From: a virus
Length of the DNA: 52,801 bases
Direction: 5' to 3' (one strand)
IMG/VR virus record: IMGVR_UViG_3300021600_000007
Span: 1 to 52,801 of that record
The notes under the pieces were generated by a model. That model was not told the origin of the DNA. It made no database searches and was given only the letters and a program-made list of their open reading frames with translations. Each line of letters begins with the position of its first letter. Within the stretch, counting starts at the first letter, position 1. The position numbers were made by a program, and so were the translations under genes. Of this stretch, positions 16,331 to 24,124 are shown piece after piece.

Positions 16331-16731
16331 TCCTGTTCGTAAATTACATTACTGTATTGGGGATTTTCTTTATCAAATTTTTTAACGAGAATTCCCGATA
16401 AAGTATTTGCCATGTTTTCTTCAGGACCACCAATGTCCTGTATTTTATCGGTATCTTTAAGTCCCATCTTTTGATGCTGGTATTCATGAACCCATTCGTG
16501 TGCAATGGTTCTAAAAATATCAATTAATAATCTTTTGTGTGCTAAAACAAATATCTTGTGACCAGGCATTCTAACACCTGTAGTCATCTTTATATCTCTA
16601 TTACCTGTGAACGTAATGTAGACATCATCTGTAAGTGGTAATTCAGTCTGCAAGAACTTGACAAACTCTTTCGTAACTTCGATTTGTTCGGGTGTTGAGA
16701 ATTTATTAATATCTTTGAAACATGCTTTCAT
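16327..16731 (-). CDS. putative zinc metallopeptidase, 134 aa
   Basis: RTIAHEWVHEYQHQK contains HEWVH (HExxH, residues 78-82), and GPEENMANTLSG some 25 residues later offers a third Glu ligand, the gluzincin-like spacing seen in small SprT/ImmA-type proteases. The start at 16731 (MKACFKDINKF) follows a TATTTATT motif; an ATG at 16746 is also in frame. No signal peptide is seen. The target protein is unknown. Confidence 0.75.
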   Translation of the reverse strand: MKACFKDINKFSTPEQIEVTKEFVKFLQTELPLTDDVYITFTGNRDIKMTTGVRMPGHKIFVLAHKRLLIDIFRTIAHEWVHEYQHQKMGLKDTDKIQDIGGPEENMANTLSGILVKKFDKENPQYSNVIYEQD

Positions 16732-16925
16732 TATTAATAAATACAATAAAAAGGGTTAAGTGAAAAAAGTTGAATAAAATGTTTAAAAGAATTTTAACAT
16801 TTGAGGTATCGAAAGGTTTGACAATTTGAATACTGAAATTTGAGTACGTATCAGTTCAGGTATCAAGTTTCTAGAATGTATGTAGATAACGTATTATCCT
16901 TCCTCTTCCAACTTAACCCAATATC

Positions 16926-17366
16926 TTAAATGGATGTTGTAGCGTTATGCTCATCCAACTCCTCTTGGAGTCTTTCAATTTCTTCTTCGATTTTTAAAAC
17001 CATTTGGTCTTTTTCCAATACGCTAATTTTTGCGGTTTTGATGATTGGAGTCTCTCCACCCATTCTACTATAACGGTCAGAATATTTACCTTCAACACAA
17101 TCCAATGATTTTAAATTTGACAATTGAGATTTCAACTCAGACATACGGAAAATCTTACCGTATACAGGTCCATTTGCCAAGTGTAATTTGGTTTTTAATT
17201 CAACCAATTCTTCACTCATGGTCAACCAATTTCTCATTGATTCTACAACATCGTAAACTCGTGCTGAACCTTCCTCAACAGAATTATACATTTGAACTTT
17301 ACTGAACTCTTGGTTCATTTTTGAAGCTAATTTCTTCTTGTACTTTAATGCTTGTTTTACTTTCAT
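16926..17366 (-). CDS. coiled-coil protein, possibly DIP1984/DUF6847-like, 146 aa
   Basis: An almost entirely helical protein: MKVKQALKYKKKLASKM at the start, a central LTMSEELVELKTKLHLANGP, and EEEIERLQEELDEHN at the end. The general layout (MK-x-x-EAL-like start, N-x-x-N-like centre, terminal coiled coil) resembles the DIP1984/septicolysin family, but the match is only by eye. The 16747-16925 stretch downstream contains only an imperfect hairpin at 16777-16802. Confidence 0.55.
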   Translation of the reverse strand: MKVKQALKYKKKLASKMNQEFSKVQMYNSVEEGSARVYDVVESMRNWLTMSEELVELKTKLHLANGPVYGKIFRMSELKSQLSNLKSLDCVEGKYSDRYSRMGGETPIIKTAKISVLEKDQMVLKIEEEIERLQEELDEHNATTSI

Positions 17367-17417
17367 AATCTTGTTTCTTGTTTGTATAATATAAATGTTT
17401 TATTTTAAAAGTCAAAT

Positions 17418-17756
17418 TTAATCATCTCCAGCATCCCATTCAGTCAATATAAATTCCAATTTAATGAATGTTATTTGATTGTAACGGTTCTTATATACTG
17501 CCGCCTTCAAACCACCACTTGATGACCCGTAGGCCTCGTTTAAACCCATTCTACCCGCTTCTTTAATCCCTTCAATAGCAGATTGAATTCTATCTTTAGC
17601 CGCCTCGATTAAATCGTACTTTGTTGGGATTCTATATCCTTCATATGTCATCCATCTCCAACCCATATATTCCATCATTAGTTGGCACTTATAGAAGTCG
17701 AAGTTTTGGATTACCTCATCAATTAATTCTTGTTCTTTTCTGTTAATGGTTGTCAT
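17418..17756 (-). CDS. hypothetical phage protein, 112 aa
   Basis: It contains LMMEYMGWRWMTYEGYRIPTK followed by an alpha-helix and a central SSSGGLKA, a pattern I associate with a common phage family of unknown function. It overlaps the upstream 67-residue gene by 14 bases. Confidence 0.6.
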   Translation of the reverse strand: MTTINRKEQELIDEVIQNFDFYKCQLMMEYMGWRWMTYEGYRIPTKYDLIEAAKDRIQSAIEGIKEAGRMGLNEAYGSSSGGLKAAVYKNRYNQITFIKLEFILTEWDAGDD

Positions 17757-17946
17757 GTGGGTCTCCTATTTTTTTAACTCTATACTTGTATCCTGAATCA
17801 GAGTTGATTTCAAATCGAAGTCTCATCTCATCAGCCTCTTCTTTAGTGTTGAATTCTAACACGTGGTCTTCACTGTCCAAAATAATGACAGGTAATTCTT
17901 TTTCTCTGTTGGCGTCTTTCACCATCTTTATAATAATGTAACTCAT
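17743..17946 (-). CDS. small hypothetical protein, 67 aa
   Basis: Starts MSYIIIKMVKDANREKELP, loosely like the shared tag. It is preceded by TATATTTG ending four bases before the ATG, so it is probably leaderless. It is the first gene of a short operon with the 112-residue gene. Confidence 0.65.
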   Translation of the reverse strand: MSYIIIKMVKDANREKELPVIILDSEDHVLEFNTKEEADEMRLRFEINSDSGYKYRVKKIGDPHDNH

Positions 17947-17950
17947 TTCC

Positions 17951-17958
17951 CAAATATA
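17951..17958 (-). promoter_or_regulatory. -7 element TATATTTG
   Basis: Ends four bases upstream of the ATG at 17946 and sits immediately after the terminator of the zinc-binding protein gene, with overlap of the terminator T-tract region. Confidence 0.55.
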
Positions 17959-17965
17959 AGAAAAG

Positions 17966-17993
17966 AATCCCCACCTTTCAAGGGTGAGGATTT
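17966..17993 (-). terminator. intrinsic terminator
   Basis: On the minus strand AATCCTCACC pairs with GGTGGGGATT around a short loop (one G-U pair) and is followed by TTCTTTTCTT, just after the stop at 18000. Confidence 0.75.
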
Positions 17994-17999
17994 ACTTTT

Positions 18000-18578
18000 T
18001 TACATTGATTTTACGATAACTTCTGTCATTCCGTTCCACTTTTTGATTTGTGATTTTGGAACCCAAAAATCCATTTCCCCAATTTCCTCAACTCGTTTCA
18101 AGTAATCGTTACGGAAACGTTCAACCTCAGACTTGTCCTTGATGTACTCCACTTTCATGTGTTTAGAACATGTCTTACCCATTTTAGTCAACATTGAGAA
18201 CTCATCACTTAAATCACGACCACAACACATACAGATATTTCCACGTTTTACGGTCATCTTACCTGAGAACTTCACCGCTTTAGGACTAACCGCCAACAAA
18301 CGAGTGATGTCAATCAAGGTTGGGTTAAACTCCAAACCATAGGTCTCTTTCAATTGTTGTCCGATTTTACGAGCCAAGATGATAGATTCACCTTCGGTTG
18401 GCCAGTTCATCTGAATGGTTCTTTCATTGTGTTCTTTTTGAAAGATACCAATAACAACTTCCTCTTGTTTTGGTGATAATCTGTTATACTTGCTGATAGT
18501 ATCTTTCATTTTGATGATGAAAGAGTTTGTACCTTTGTAGTTCTGTACTTTTTCGATGGTGGTGTTTGTAGTTGTCAT
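18000..18578 (-). CDS. zinc-binding hypothetical protein, 192 aa
   Basis: A four-cysteine site is formed by GNICMCCGRDLS and KMGKTCSKHM, suggesting a structural zinc ribbon. The N-terminal half is helical and ends before a KFSGKMTVKRG strand. The function is unknown. It is expressed from a strong-looking promoter (18603-18633) nearly identical to that of the gene at 20069, with a 24-base leader rather than a leaderless start. Confidence 0.7.
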   Translation of the reverse strand: MTTTNTTIEKVQNYKGTNSFIIKMKDTISKYNRLSPKQEEVVIGIFQKEHNERTIQMNWPTEGESIILARKIGQQLKETYGLEFNPTLIDITRLLAVSPKAVKFSGKMTVKRGNICMCCGRDLSDEFSMLTKMGKTCSKHMKVEYIKDKSEVERFRNDYLKRVEEIGEMDFWVPKSQIKKWNGMTEVIVKSM

Positions 18579-18602
18579 ATGTCTTATCCTTATTTGTTAA
18601 TA

Positions 18603-18633
18603 CAAAGATACAACAATAATTGACTCCCACAAA
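18603..18633 (-). promoter_or_regulatory. Bacteroidota promoter, TTTG-N19-TATCTTTG, duplicated
   Basis: TTTG (18630-18633) and TATCTTTG (18603-18610) are 19 bases apart. About 35 bases including the spacer (GTCAATTATTGTTG) match the promoter at 20091-20121 almost exactly. Confidence 0.85.
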
Positions 18634-18639
18634 TCTTTT

Positions 18640-19182
18640 TTAATACTTTACCCAATTATTTTTATAATTTTTGTTGGTTGCCGCAAAAACCGCATATGAG
18701 TTTCTAACAGGTGAACCAGTATTATATCCCCCACAAGCCAACATCCAATCACGAGTCATGTCATATCGAGTTCTCAACATCTTCATACTAATCTTAACAT
18801 TTAAGTCAATGTTATTACGTAGTTCTTTTTCACCAACTCTTCGTTGAGCGTAACTGTGAGCCCATCTTGTAATGATTTGCATTGGTCCCTGTGCTCCTGC
18901 AGAAGATACCTTCCTGTGGTCATATCTCCAATGGAATGGACCCTGATATCGAGTTTCAAGATATGCGACGTTATATGCAATGTATTTGGGTACATTGTAC
19001 ATCTCACTGTACTTTTCAATTGAGGTGTACATCTGTAAACAGAAGGGTGAGTTTGGTTGTCCACCCAACTCTGATAGTTCATATTCGTCTTGACGAATAT
19101 ATTTGTTTGTTAAACTCATGGAGGCTAAAATCACCCCCATGAGACACATGACATAAAAGAACTTCATCCCTTGCTTTAACAT
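18640..19182 (-). CDS. exported lytic transglycosylase (SLT-like), 180 aa
   Basis: Signal or anchor peptide at the N-terminus (FFYVMCLMGVILASMSL). The domain has SLT features: AYLETRYQG with the catalytic Glu, SSAGAQGPMQII and ACGGYNTGSPVRNSY. It would cleave the MurNAc-GlcNAc bond during entry or lysis. The ATG at 19182 overlaps the upstream stop (TGATG) and is preferred over a GTG one codon earlier. The upstream gene encodes an inner-membrane protein, so the two may form a lysis or entry pair. Confidence 0.85.
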   Translation of the reverse strand: MLKQGMKFFYVMCLMGVILASMSLTNKYIRQDEYELSELGGQPNSPFCLQMYTSIEKYSEMYNVPKYIAYNVAYLETRYQGPFHWRYDHRKVSSAGAQGPMQIITRWAHSYAQRRVGEKELRNNIDLNVKISMKMLRTRYDMTRDWMLACGGYNTGSPVRNSYAVFAATNKNYKNNWVKY

Positions 19183-19511
19183 CACTTCTCGATTTTAGGA
19201 GTTGATGGTGCCGCTGCTTGTCCCCAGATATTCTTAGCGTATAGGTTGAAGATTAAGTATCCGATTGAATCCTGATACACAGTATAAGACCCGTCGGTTT
19301 GTCTGATGATTAATAGGTTGTTGTTCTCATCAACCGCCAATTTGATTTCCGATTTCTTAACCGAAGTAAATTGTGGTTCTTTGTGGTAACTCTTCTTGAT
19401 GAAGTCGTAGTAATATCCAATTGATGTTCCAGCTACAAAGCTGATTAAGATTACTGTGTACAACGAAATTTGTTTTAACACTTGTTTGATTTTTTCTTTG
19501 ATGTTTTCCAT
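19182..19511 (-). CDS. single-pass membrane protein, 109 aa
   Basis: A basic amphipathic N-terminus (ENIKEKIKQVLKQ) is followed by one membrane helix (YTVILISFVAGTSIGYYY) and then a soluble domain ending in a Pro/Ala-rich tail. Topology is probably N-in with a periplasmic C-domain. It is coupled to the transglycosylase gene; a holin-like or anchor role is possible but unproven. Confidence 0.65.
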   Translation of the reverse strand: MENIKEKIKQVLKQISLYTVILISFVAGTSIGYYYDFIKKSYHKEPQFTSVKKSEIKLAVDENNNLLIIRQTDGSYTVYQDSIGYLIFNLYAKNIWGQAAAPSTPKIEK

Positions 19512-19553
19512 AGTTTTTAGTTTTAAATGGTTTGACTTATATTTTAAAGGTAC

Positions 19554-19580
19554 AAAAAACCCCTTGTATTATCAAGGGGT
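19554..19580 (-). terminator. intrinsic terminator ACCCCTTG/CAAGGGGT
   Basis: A perfect eight-base-pair stem with a six-base loop is followed on the minus strand by six T, 13 bases after the stop at 19593. Confidence 0.85.
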
Positions 19581-19592
19581 ATCGATTGTTTT

Positions 19593-20069
19593 TTAATTTT
19601 GGGTGAAGGACTTGTCAGCCCAAGTCTTCGCTCCCATTCGTCCCCAAAGATTCATGTCACACATGTCAGGGAATGAACTTCTCATATCACCAACGGTCAA
19701 CACATCCAAGAAACTTTTATCGATTCCGTGCCACTTATTTCCTTTAGTAGTGAAAACATTGTGCCAGTATTCAACTCCGTTATCGTAAGAAACCTTAACT
19801 TGGATGTTTACCAAAGTGTTTTTCTTGTATCCTGCGATGACAGAATGAGCAGTACCTTTCTTGTCGTGGATACTAAGAAAACCTGCTCGGCATTTTCCTG
19901 CGATACGGAATTCATATTCTTTATTAAGGTCTTTGATGTGGTTGGAAACCATCACAGAGATAGTTTTACCCTTGATTTGAGTATCGAATGAGCCGTAGAA
20001 TACGTCTCCTGACATTGTTCCTTCGGTTACTTTGATGATGCTGTTGGTGTTGGTGGTTGTGTTTGTCAT
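19593..20069 (-). CDS. hypothetical protein, 158 aa
   Basis: Unrecognised, beta-rich and Lys/Thr-rich; TNTTTNTNS low-complexity start, the same kind of N-terminus as the zinc-binding gene driven by the twin promoter. Start 20069 lies 21 bases after the -7 element; an ATG at 20093 overlaps the promoter and is rejected. Confidence 0.7.
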   Translation of the reverse strand: MTNTTTNTNSIIKVTEGTMSGDVFYGSFDTQIKGKTISVMVSNHIKDLNKEYEFRIAGKCRAGFLSIHDKKGTAHSVIAGYKKNTLVNIQVKVSYDNGVEYWHNVFTTKGNKWHGIDKSFLDVLTVGDMRSSFPDMCDMNLWGRMGAKTWADKSFTQN

Positions 20070-20090
20070 AGTTATATCGTTTTGTGAATA

Positions 20091-20121
20091 CAAAGATACA
20101 ACAATAATTGACTTCTACAAA
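20091..20121 (-). promoter_or_regulatory. Bacteroidota promoter, twin of 18603
   Basis: TTTG (20118-20121), 19 bases, TATCTTTG (20091-20098). The spacer GTCAATTATTGTTG is identical to the promoter at 18603. The -33 region overlaps the stop codon of the small gene at 20115-20291. Confidence 0.85.
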
Positions 20122-20291
20122 TCTTTTTTACAATTTTCTTCTTCAGGAGTGCATTTTTTTTCTGCCCCACATATTGGACATTCATGCGGTTCCTTCGATT
20201 TGAGGTATTTCATTCTAACAAGTTTACCCAATTCAAAATCATTTGGGGTATCTGAAATTTCTTTTTCTGTGATGATTATATATGTTGACAT
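20115..20291 (-). CDS. small tagged Cys-containing protein, 58 aa
   Basis: An ORF too short for routine calling: MSTYIIITEKEISD is the shared N-terminal tag, followed by EPHECPICGAEKKC, a C-x-x-C...C knuckle that could bind zinc. TATTTATA lies about 18 bases upstream (20310-20317). Its stop codon is embedded in the downstream promoter. Confidence 0.65.
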   Translation of the reverse strand: MSTYIIITEKEISDTPNDFELGKLVRMKYLKSKEPHECPICGAEKKCTPEEENCKKDL

Positions 20292-20355
20292 AATTGATAT
20301 TGTTTACATTATAAATATAATAGTTCATTTTTAGAAAATAAATCTATTTATAGTT

Positions 20356-20763
20356 ATGGGATTAGATAATGATAAATTAAAACGTCTTGAAGATAAATTA
20401 AAATATTTATATAAGATGGAACTTCAACAAAAAAGGTTTGTTGTTAGTGCTATAGACATTGATTTTGAATCAGACCAACTTGAAAATGGTGAGTGGATTC
20501 TTGATAGGGCTGTTATTCAAGTGGATTTTGAATACGATGGAGCACTTGATGGTGATGAAGTATATTACTTTACCCGTGACTTAAAAATTATGTCAACCGC
20601 CTTTACTTCCGCAATTTCACAATATACCCCAACCCAAGAAGGTAAAATTGTCAGTGGTACTTCAGATAGTCTTGTTTCAGACCCAATGGTTATCAGAGTC
20701 GATTACAAATATGAGGACACCCACAATTTTACATTAGCAACTTATATTACATTCCCAAGATAA
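20356..20763 (+). CDS. hypothetical protein, 135 aa
   Basis: Unrecognised, acidic and beta-rich. CTATTTATAGTTATG places the TATTTATA motif directly before the ATG. Its stop overlaps the next start (TAATG), beginning a three-gene plus-strand operon. Confidence 0.7.
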   Translation: MGLDNDKLKRLEDKLKYLYKMELQQKRFVVSAIDIDFESDQLENGEWILDRAVIQVDFEYDGALDGDEVYYFTRDLKIMSTAFTSAISQYTPTQEGKIVSGTSDSLVSDPMVIRVDYKYEDTHNFTLATYITFPR

Positions 20764-21551
20764 TGAACGATAAATTAAAAAGATTGGCCAAGAACATATC
20801 TGAGTTGTTACCAGATACTTCGAAAAGTCCTCAACAGATATTTGATTTATTTGCTGGACGTATATATGATTCCCAAGATGATTATTTTAGAGCTCTTGGT
20901 GGTGATGCAATAGTCAAAATAGTTCTATACATCTATTCTCTTAAAGAGACAGGTGATTTTAAAATGGGTGACAATATGATAAATAAATTGTCATTCATAT
21001 CTGTATTCTACACCAGTGGGAATTACGCAGATGAGGAATGTTCTGAATGTGATAGTTCGGGCACGGTACGTTGCGATAATTGCGATTATGAGGGTAGGGT
21101 AAAATGTGTCCAATGTGGTGGTGATGGTGAGGATTCATCGGGTGAAACATGTGATGACTGTCAAGGTGGTGGTGACGTATATTGTGACCAATGTGGTGGT
21201 GATGGTGACATCAGCTGTGATACTTGTGATGGCACAGGTGAAATTGAAACTAATAATTTAGAGTATATGTACAGTTACATTTGTACTTGGGACAGTAACG
21301 TAGAGAATCAGTGTTATTTAAATGAAAGAACAGGTGAACCAGCCATGTCAGAATATGACTTTGACCGTTTAAGTGATAAATTTATTACTTTATTTTATAC
21401 TGAAGAAAATGCCGAATTAAGAAATTTTGTTGAGATAAATCAAGTCTATTGTGTTTCTTATTGGGATGAACCAAAATTATTAATAGGTTCTGGTAAATTT
21501 TTACAAATAAAATGGGACGATTTAGGAGAATTTGATTATTATAGAAATTAA
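20763..21551 (+). CDS. DnaJ-type Cys-rich zinc-finger protein without J domain, 262 aa
   Basis: Residues 90-155 contain successive C-x-x-C-x-G-x-G-like knuckles: CSECDSSG, CDNCDYEG, CVQCGGDG, CDDCQGGG, CDQCGGDG and CDTCDGTG. This is the zinc-binding cradle of DnaJ/Hsp40, but here it sits in the middle of unrelated acidic flanks with no HPD-containing J domain. It may bind unfolded protein or act as a scaffold independent of DnaK. A complete DnaJ is encoded separately at 44562. Confidence 0.8.
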   Translation: MNDKLKRLAKNISELLPDTSKSPQQIFDLFAGRIYDSQDDYFRALGGDAIVKIVLYIYSLKETGDFKMGDNMINKLSFISVFYTSGNYADEECSECDSSGTVRCDNCDYEGRVKCVQCGGDGEDSSGETCDDCQGGGDVYCDQCGGDGDISCDTCDGTGEIETNNLEYMYSYICTWDSNVENQCYLNERTGEPAMSEYDFDRLSDKFITLFYTEENAELRNFVEINQVYCVSYWDEPKLLIGSGKFLQIKWDDLGEFDYYRN

Positions 21552-21553
21552 TT

Positions 21554-22060
21554 ATGAACATTACATCTTACCTTAAATTGTTATCTAAAATTGATTATCC
21601 AAATCAAACAGAGAGTTTAGCCAGTATATCTAAAGCGGTAGATTATACCCCATACCTATTTAATGAAAATTTATTAGAGACTCTTGGTGTAGAAGGTGTT
21701 ACCGACTTTGTTGGAAAGACCTTCTCAAAAATGGGCGCCATGTCCAAACCTGGATTTAAAGTTGATTTAGATGATTTTGGAGAAGATGGTTCTTACATTT
21801 ACCTGATTATTGATTCATACGAAATAATTCAAAATAACGAAGACGGTTACTTTCCATTTGAAGTTTGGATAAATTATAGTTGGGGTAATAATCAACTTAT
21901 TCATGATGGTACTGCGTTAACTTTAGATGAAATATATGACGAAGTTGGATTGGGTGAAGTTGGTGATTATGATGAACTTTTAGATGATATTAGGGATAAT
22001 GTGTCGTACAAAGTATATACCCAAACAGGATTTCATATACACTTTGACGGTCAAATATAA
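21554..22060 (+). CDS. hypothetical protein, 168 aa
   Basis: Unrecognised, very acidic (DYDELLDDIRDNV). Third gene of the 20356 operon. It ends in a UUCG-loop terminator. Confidence 0.65.
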   Translation: MNITSYLKLLSKIDYPNQTESLASISKAVDYTPYLFNENLLETLGVEGVTDFVGKTFSKMGAMSKPGFKVDLDDFGEDGSYIYLIIDSYEIIQNNEDGYFPFEVWINYSWGNNQLIHDGTALTLDEIYDEVGLGEVGDYDELLDDIRDNVSYKVYTQTGFHIHFDGQI

Positions 22061-22088
22061 AAAAAGAGAGACCGAAGCCTCTCTTTTT
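22061..22088. terminator. bidirectional terminator with UUCG loop
   Basis: AAAAAGAGAG pairs with CTCTCTTTTT; the minus-strand reading closes on a C(TTCG)G tetraloop. A-run and T-run on opposite sides let it serve both the plus gene ending at 22060 and the minus gene ending at 22143. Confidence 0.85.
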
Positions 22089-22142
22089 GGGACCGACAGG
22101 ATGTGTCAGACTTCCACCACCTTGTTTTTCTAAACAAGGAAA
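22089..22142 (-). other. two small hairpins in the convergent intergenic region
   Basis: On the minus strand CCTTGTTT-AGAA-AAACAAGG is a perfect eight-pair hairpin, followed by a short GACA/TGTC hairpin and then the UUCG terminator. It may be a structured 3' UTR or a small RNA; nothing else is seen here. Confidence 0.4.
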
Positions 22143-22457
22143 CTATACCTCAATACTTAGGTCTTCTCGTTTAACCACAAAGTTTACAAGTTTTTCAACT
22201 TCTTCACTCGTCATCCACCCAATTACATCATCGGTTGCTTCAGGATAAAAAAATCGAGTAATGAAATCTCTCGATTGAACATCAAAAATTGCAACCTCAA
22301 AGGTATCCACAAAATCACCATACAATCCAGTATCTCCACCTACAATAGAAAACTCAACCTTGTGGTTACCAAATCGAGCTTGTTTACCACCTCTACCCGT
22401 AAACTTAGTCGTAGGGTGTGGTTTCGCCCATTTCTTTACGTCATCAATTGTTATCAT
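22143..22457 (-). CDS. hypothetical protein, 104 aa
   Basis: Unrecognised (KWAKPHPTTKFTGRGGKQARF, then FEVAIFDVQSRDFITRFF). Its start overlaps the stop of the upstream gene by four bases, so they are coupled. Confidence 0.65.
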   Translation of the reverse strand: MITIDDVKKWAKPHPTTKFTGRGGKQARFGNHKVEFSIVGGDTGLYGDFVDTFEVAIFDVQSRDFITRFFYPEATDDVIGWMTSEEVEKLVNFVVKREDLSIEV

Positions 22458-22735
22458 TTTGTCTCTAATGCCTCCATTTTAGATTTGGCAACCAAATGCT
22501 CTGCCAATGTATAAGCGTCCACGTTAGTCATGATAATTGAACTCACCAAGTGTTTGTGAGGGATATGAACAAGGAAATCCACACCGTTGAAGAATGTCAA
22601 ATCATTCTTTAACTCAATACAACCTTGTACCATCTTCAAGAACAACTTGAATTGGGTATTGTTAACGAATGTCTCATTCAATAATACTCCGAATGTCTCG
22701 TGTTGAATCTTGATGTTATGTGATGCCATGTTCAT
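22454..22735 (-). CDS. hypothetical protein, 93 aa
   Basis: Unrecognised. A full promoter (22754-22784) and a 19-25 base leader containing AAAGGAT precede two possible starts, 22735 or 22729 (MASHNIKIQ). A purine-rich Shine-Dalgarno-like leader is unusual in this window, where most starts lack one. Confidence 0.65.
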   Translation of the reverse strand: MNMASHNIKIQHETFGVLLNETFVNNTQFKLFLKMVQGCIELKNDLTFFNGVDFLVHIPHKHLVSSIIMTNVDAYTLAEHLVAKSKMEALETK

Positions 22736-22753
22736 ATCCTTTAATTTAGATTA

Positions 22754-22784
22754 CAAAGATAGTGTTTAATTCCGAACTAACAAA
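22754..22784 (-). promoter_or_regulatory. Bacteroidota promoter, TTTG-N19-TATCTTTG
   Basis: TTTG (22781-22784) and TATCTTTG (22754-22761) separated by 19 bases. It drives the 22735-22143 gene pair. Confidence 0.8.
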
Positions 22785-23657
22785 TTAATTATTGAATTTA
22801 TCCAAACTTTTTTCAACTGTACTTACAAAAGTATTTACCAAATTGTCAACATTTTTGAACTCACTCTCACCTCGTTTTTCAAGGTATTTTAAATTTGAAT
22901 GAAGTTCATCAAGGTTGATGTTTTTCATCGCATCAATTAGAGATTCGACTTTACTCTTCGCTCGTTTAATCGCCTCTCTATCCACATGGTAAGCTCGAAA
23001 CCTTAACATCAACTCAGCCAATTTCTCATGTTTCCAACCTTTTTCAACTAAACGTGATTCATTCGTTTCGTTATCGTTTTGACTGTAGATACTGATTTCA
23101 CCAGAAAGAGAATGTCCCGAATTGTTATAAAAAGCAATCTTTTGAAAGTTTTTTGTTTTGGACTCAGTCTTATCAATCAGATATACTAAACATCCGTTTT
23201 TACAGTATCTTTGGAAAGTATCAGGATTACTTTTAGAAGCAGTACACCAAGTAGTACCTGCCCCATACTTTAGAGACCCCCTGTGAGTTTTAGGTGAAAC
23301 CATAATCAATTCATCGTCCTCATAAAGTACATTGGCATGTTCTTCCCTTACAAATGTCTTATCATCTTTCATAATTTGAGCATTATCATTCATTTCAACC
23401 AACTTCGGATAAGAATTAAATTCTTGTGAGTAGATGTCTTTAGTTACATGATATGGTAATAATCCATCAAATCTTTTAACCTCATTAAAGAGTTGAGTGA
23501 TACTATGATTCATACCGTATCCATTACGTGATATCCAACTTTTTAACATATACTCCAGATATTTGTGAGTACCTGTGAAATCAAATTCAACCATCTTGAT
23601 GAATGTAACATTAGTTACTTTAGGAAATTTTGCTCTTAGTTCTACTACTTTTGACAT
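22785..23657 (-). CDS. WCT-motif phage protein, 290 aa
   Basis: The central segment KYGAGTTWCTAS, followed by FQRYCKNGCLVYLIDK, defines a domain that recurs in the products at 34328 and 41982 (Y-G-x-G-T-x-W-C-T, about 15 residues, F-x-x-Y-x-x-x-G-x-L). The C-terminus is a long coiled coil. I recognise this motif as recurrent in large phages but know no function; the invariant W-C-T and following Tyr suggest a catalytic or binding pocket. Confidence 0.65.
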   Translation of the reverse strand: MSKVVELRAKFPKVTNVTFIKMVEFDFTGTHKYLEYMLKSWISRNGYGMNHSITQLFNEVKRFDGLLPYHVTKDIYSQEFNSYPKLVEMNDNAQIMKDDKTFVREEHANVLYEDDELIMVSPKTHRGSLKYGAGTTWCTASKSNPDTFQRYCKNGCLVYLIDKTESKTKNFQKIAFYNNSGHSLSGEISIYSQNDNETNESRLVEKGWKHEKLAELMLRFRAYHVDREAIKRAKSKVESLIDAMKNINLDELHSNLKYLEKRGESEFKNVDNLVNTFVSTVEKSLDKFNN

Positions 23658-23662
23658 AATTT

Positions 23663-24088
23663 TTATTTTAATGTTCTACTTATTTCTTTTTGAATATCTT
23701 TCTCCTTCATGGTCTGTCTCTTGTCGTGTAGTTTTTTACCACGAGCGAGTACGATGTCAACCTTGAGGGTGTGTTTTACTTGGTAAATTTTGTAAGGGAT
23801 AATACTTAAACCTTTGTCTAAACTCTTTTGAAGTTTAATCAACTCACGTTTTCTAAGTAATAACTTACGGTCTCTTTTGATGTTATCAGTACCGATGCCT
23901 GAGATGGATACGTTTTTCATGAATAACTCTCCATCTTGGAACATACAATAAGAATCAACAAAAGATAACTTACCATCACGAATGAATTTAACCTCAACAC
24001 CAGTCAAGACAATACCCGCTTGATACGTGTCCAAGAACTCGTATTCGTGCTTTGCTCTCCTGTTTACTATGTTGACTCCCTCTTTCAT
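23663..24088 (-). CDS. smpB: SmpB, tmRNA-binding protein, 141 aa
   Basis: NRRAKHEYEFLDTYQAGIVL, TGVEVKFIRDGK, DSYCMFQDGELFM, RKLLLRKREL, ARGKKLHDKR and KEKDIQKEIS reproduce the SmpB family from start to C-terminal helix at normal length. SmpB with tmRNA rescues stalled ribosomes. Start 24088 (MKEGVNIVNRR) is fixed by a promoter ending five bases upstream; a longer frame to 24136 begins inside the terminator and promoter. No tmRNA gene is visible in the window, so it must use host tmRNA or act otherwise. Confidence 0.93.
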   Translation of the reverse strand: MKEGVNIVNRRAKHEYEFLDTYQAGIVLTGVEVKFIRDGKLSFVDSYCMFQDGELFMKNVSISGIGTDNIKRDRKLLLRKRELIKLQKSLDKGLSIIPYKIYQVKHTLKVDIVLARGKKLHDKRQTMKEKDIQKEISRTLK

Positions 24089-24093
24089 GGGAA

Positions 24094-24124
24094 CAAAGAT
24101 AATACAAATTATGATATAAACAAA
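24094..24124 (-). promoter_or_regulatory. Bacteroidota promoter of smpB, TTTG-N19-TATCTTTG
   Basis: TTTG (24121-24124) and TATCTTTG (24094-24101), 19 bases apart. The -33 box lies in the T-tract of the terminator of the upstream gene. The ATG follows the -7 box by five bases. Confidence 0.85.

Noticed and set aside
16747-16925. Possible small RNA in the 179-base gap
   Set aside because: Only one imperfect AT hairpin (16777-16802); no promoter-terminator pair, no conserved features visible.
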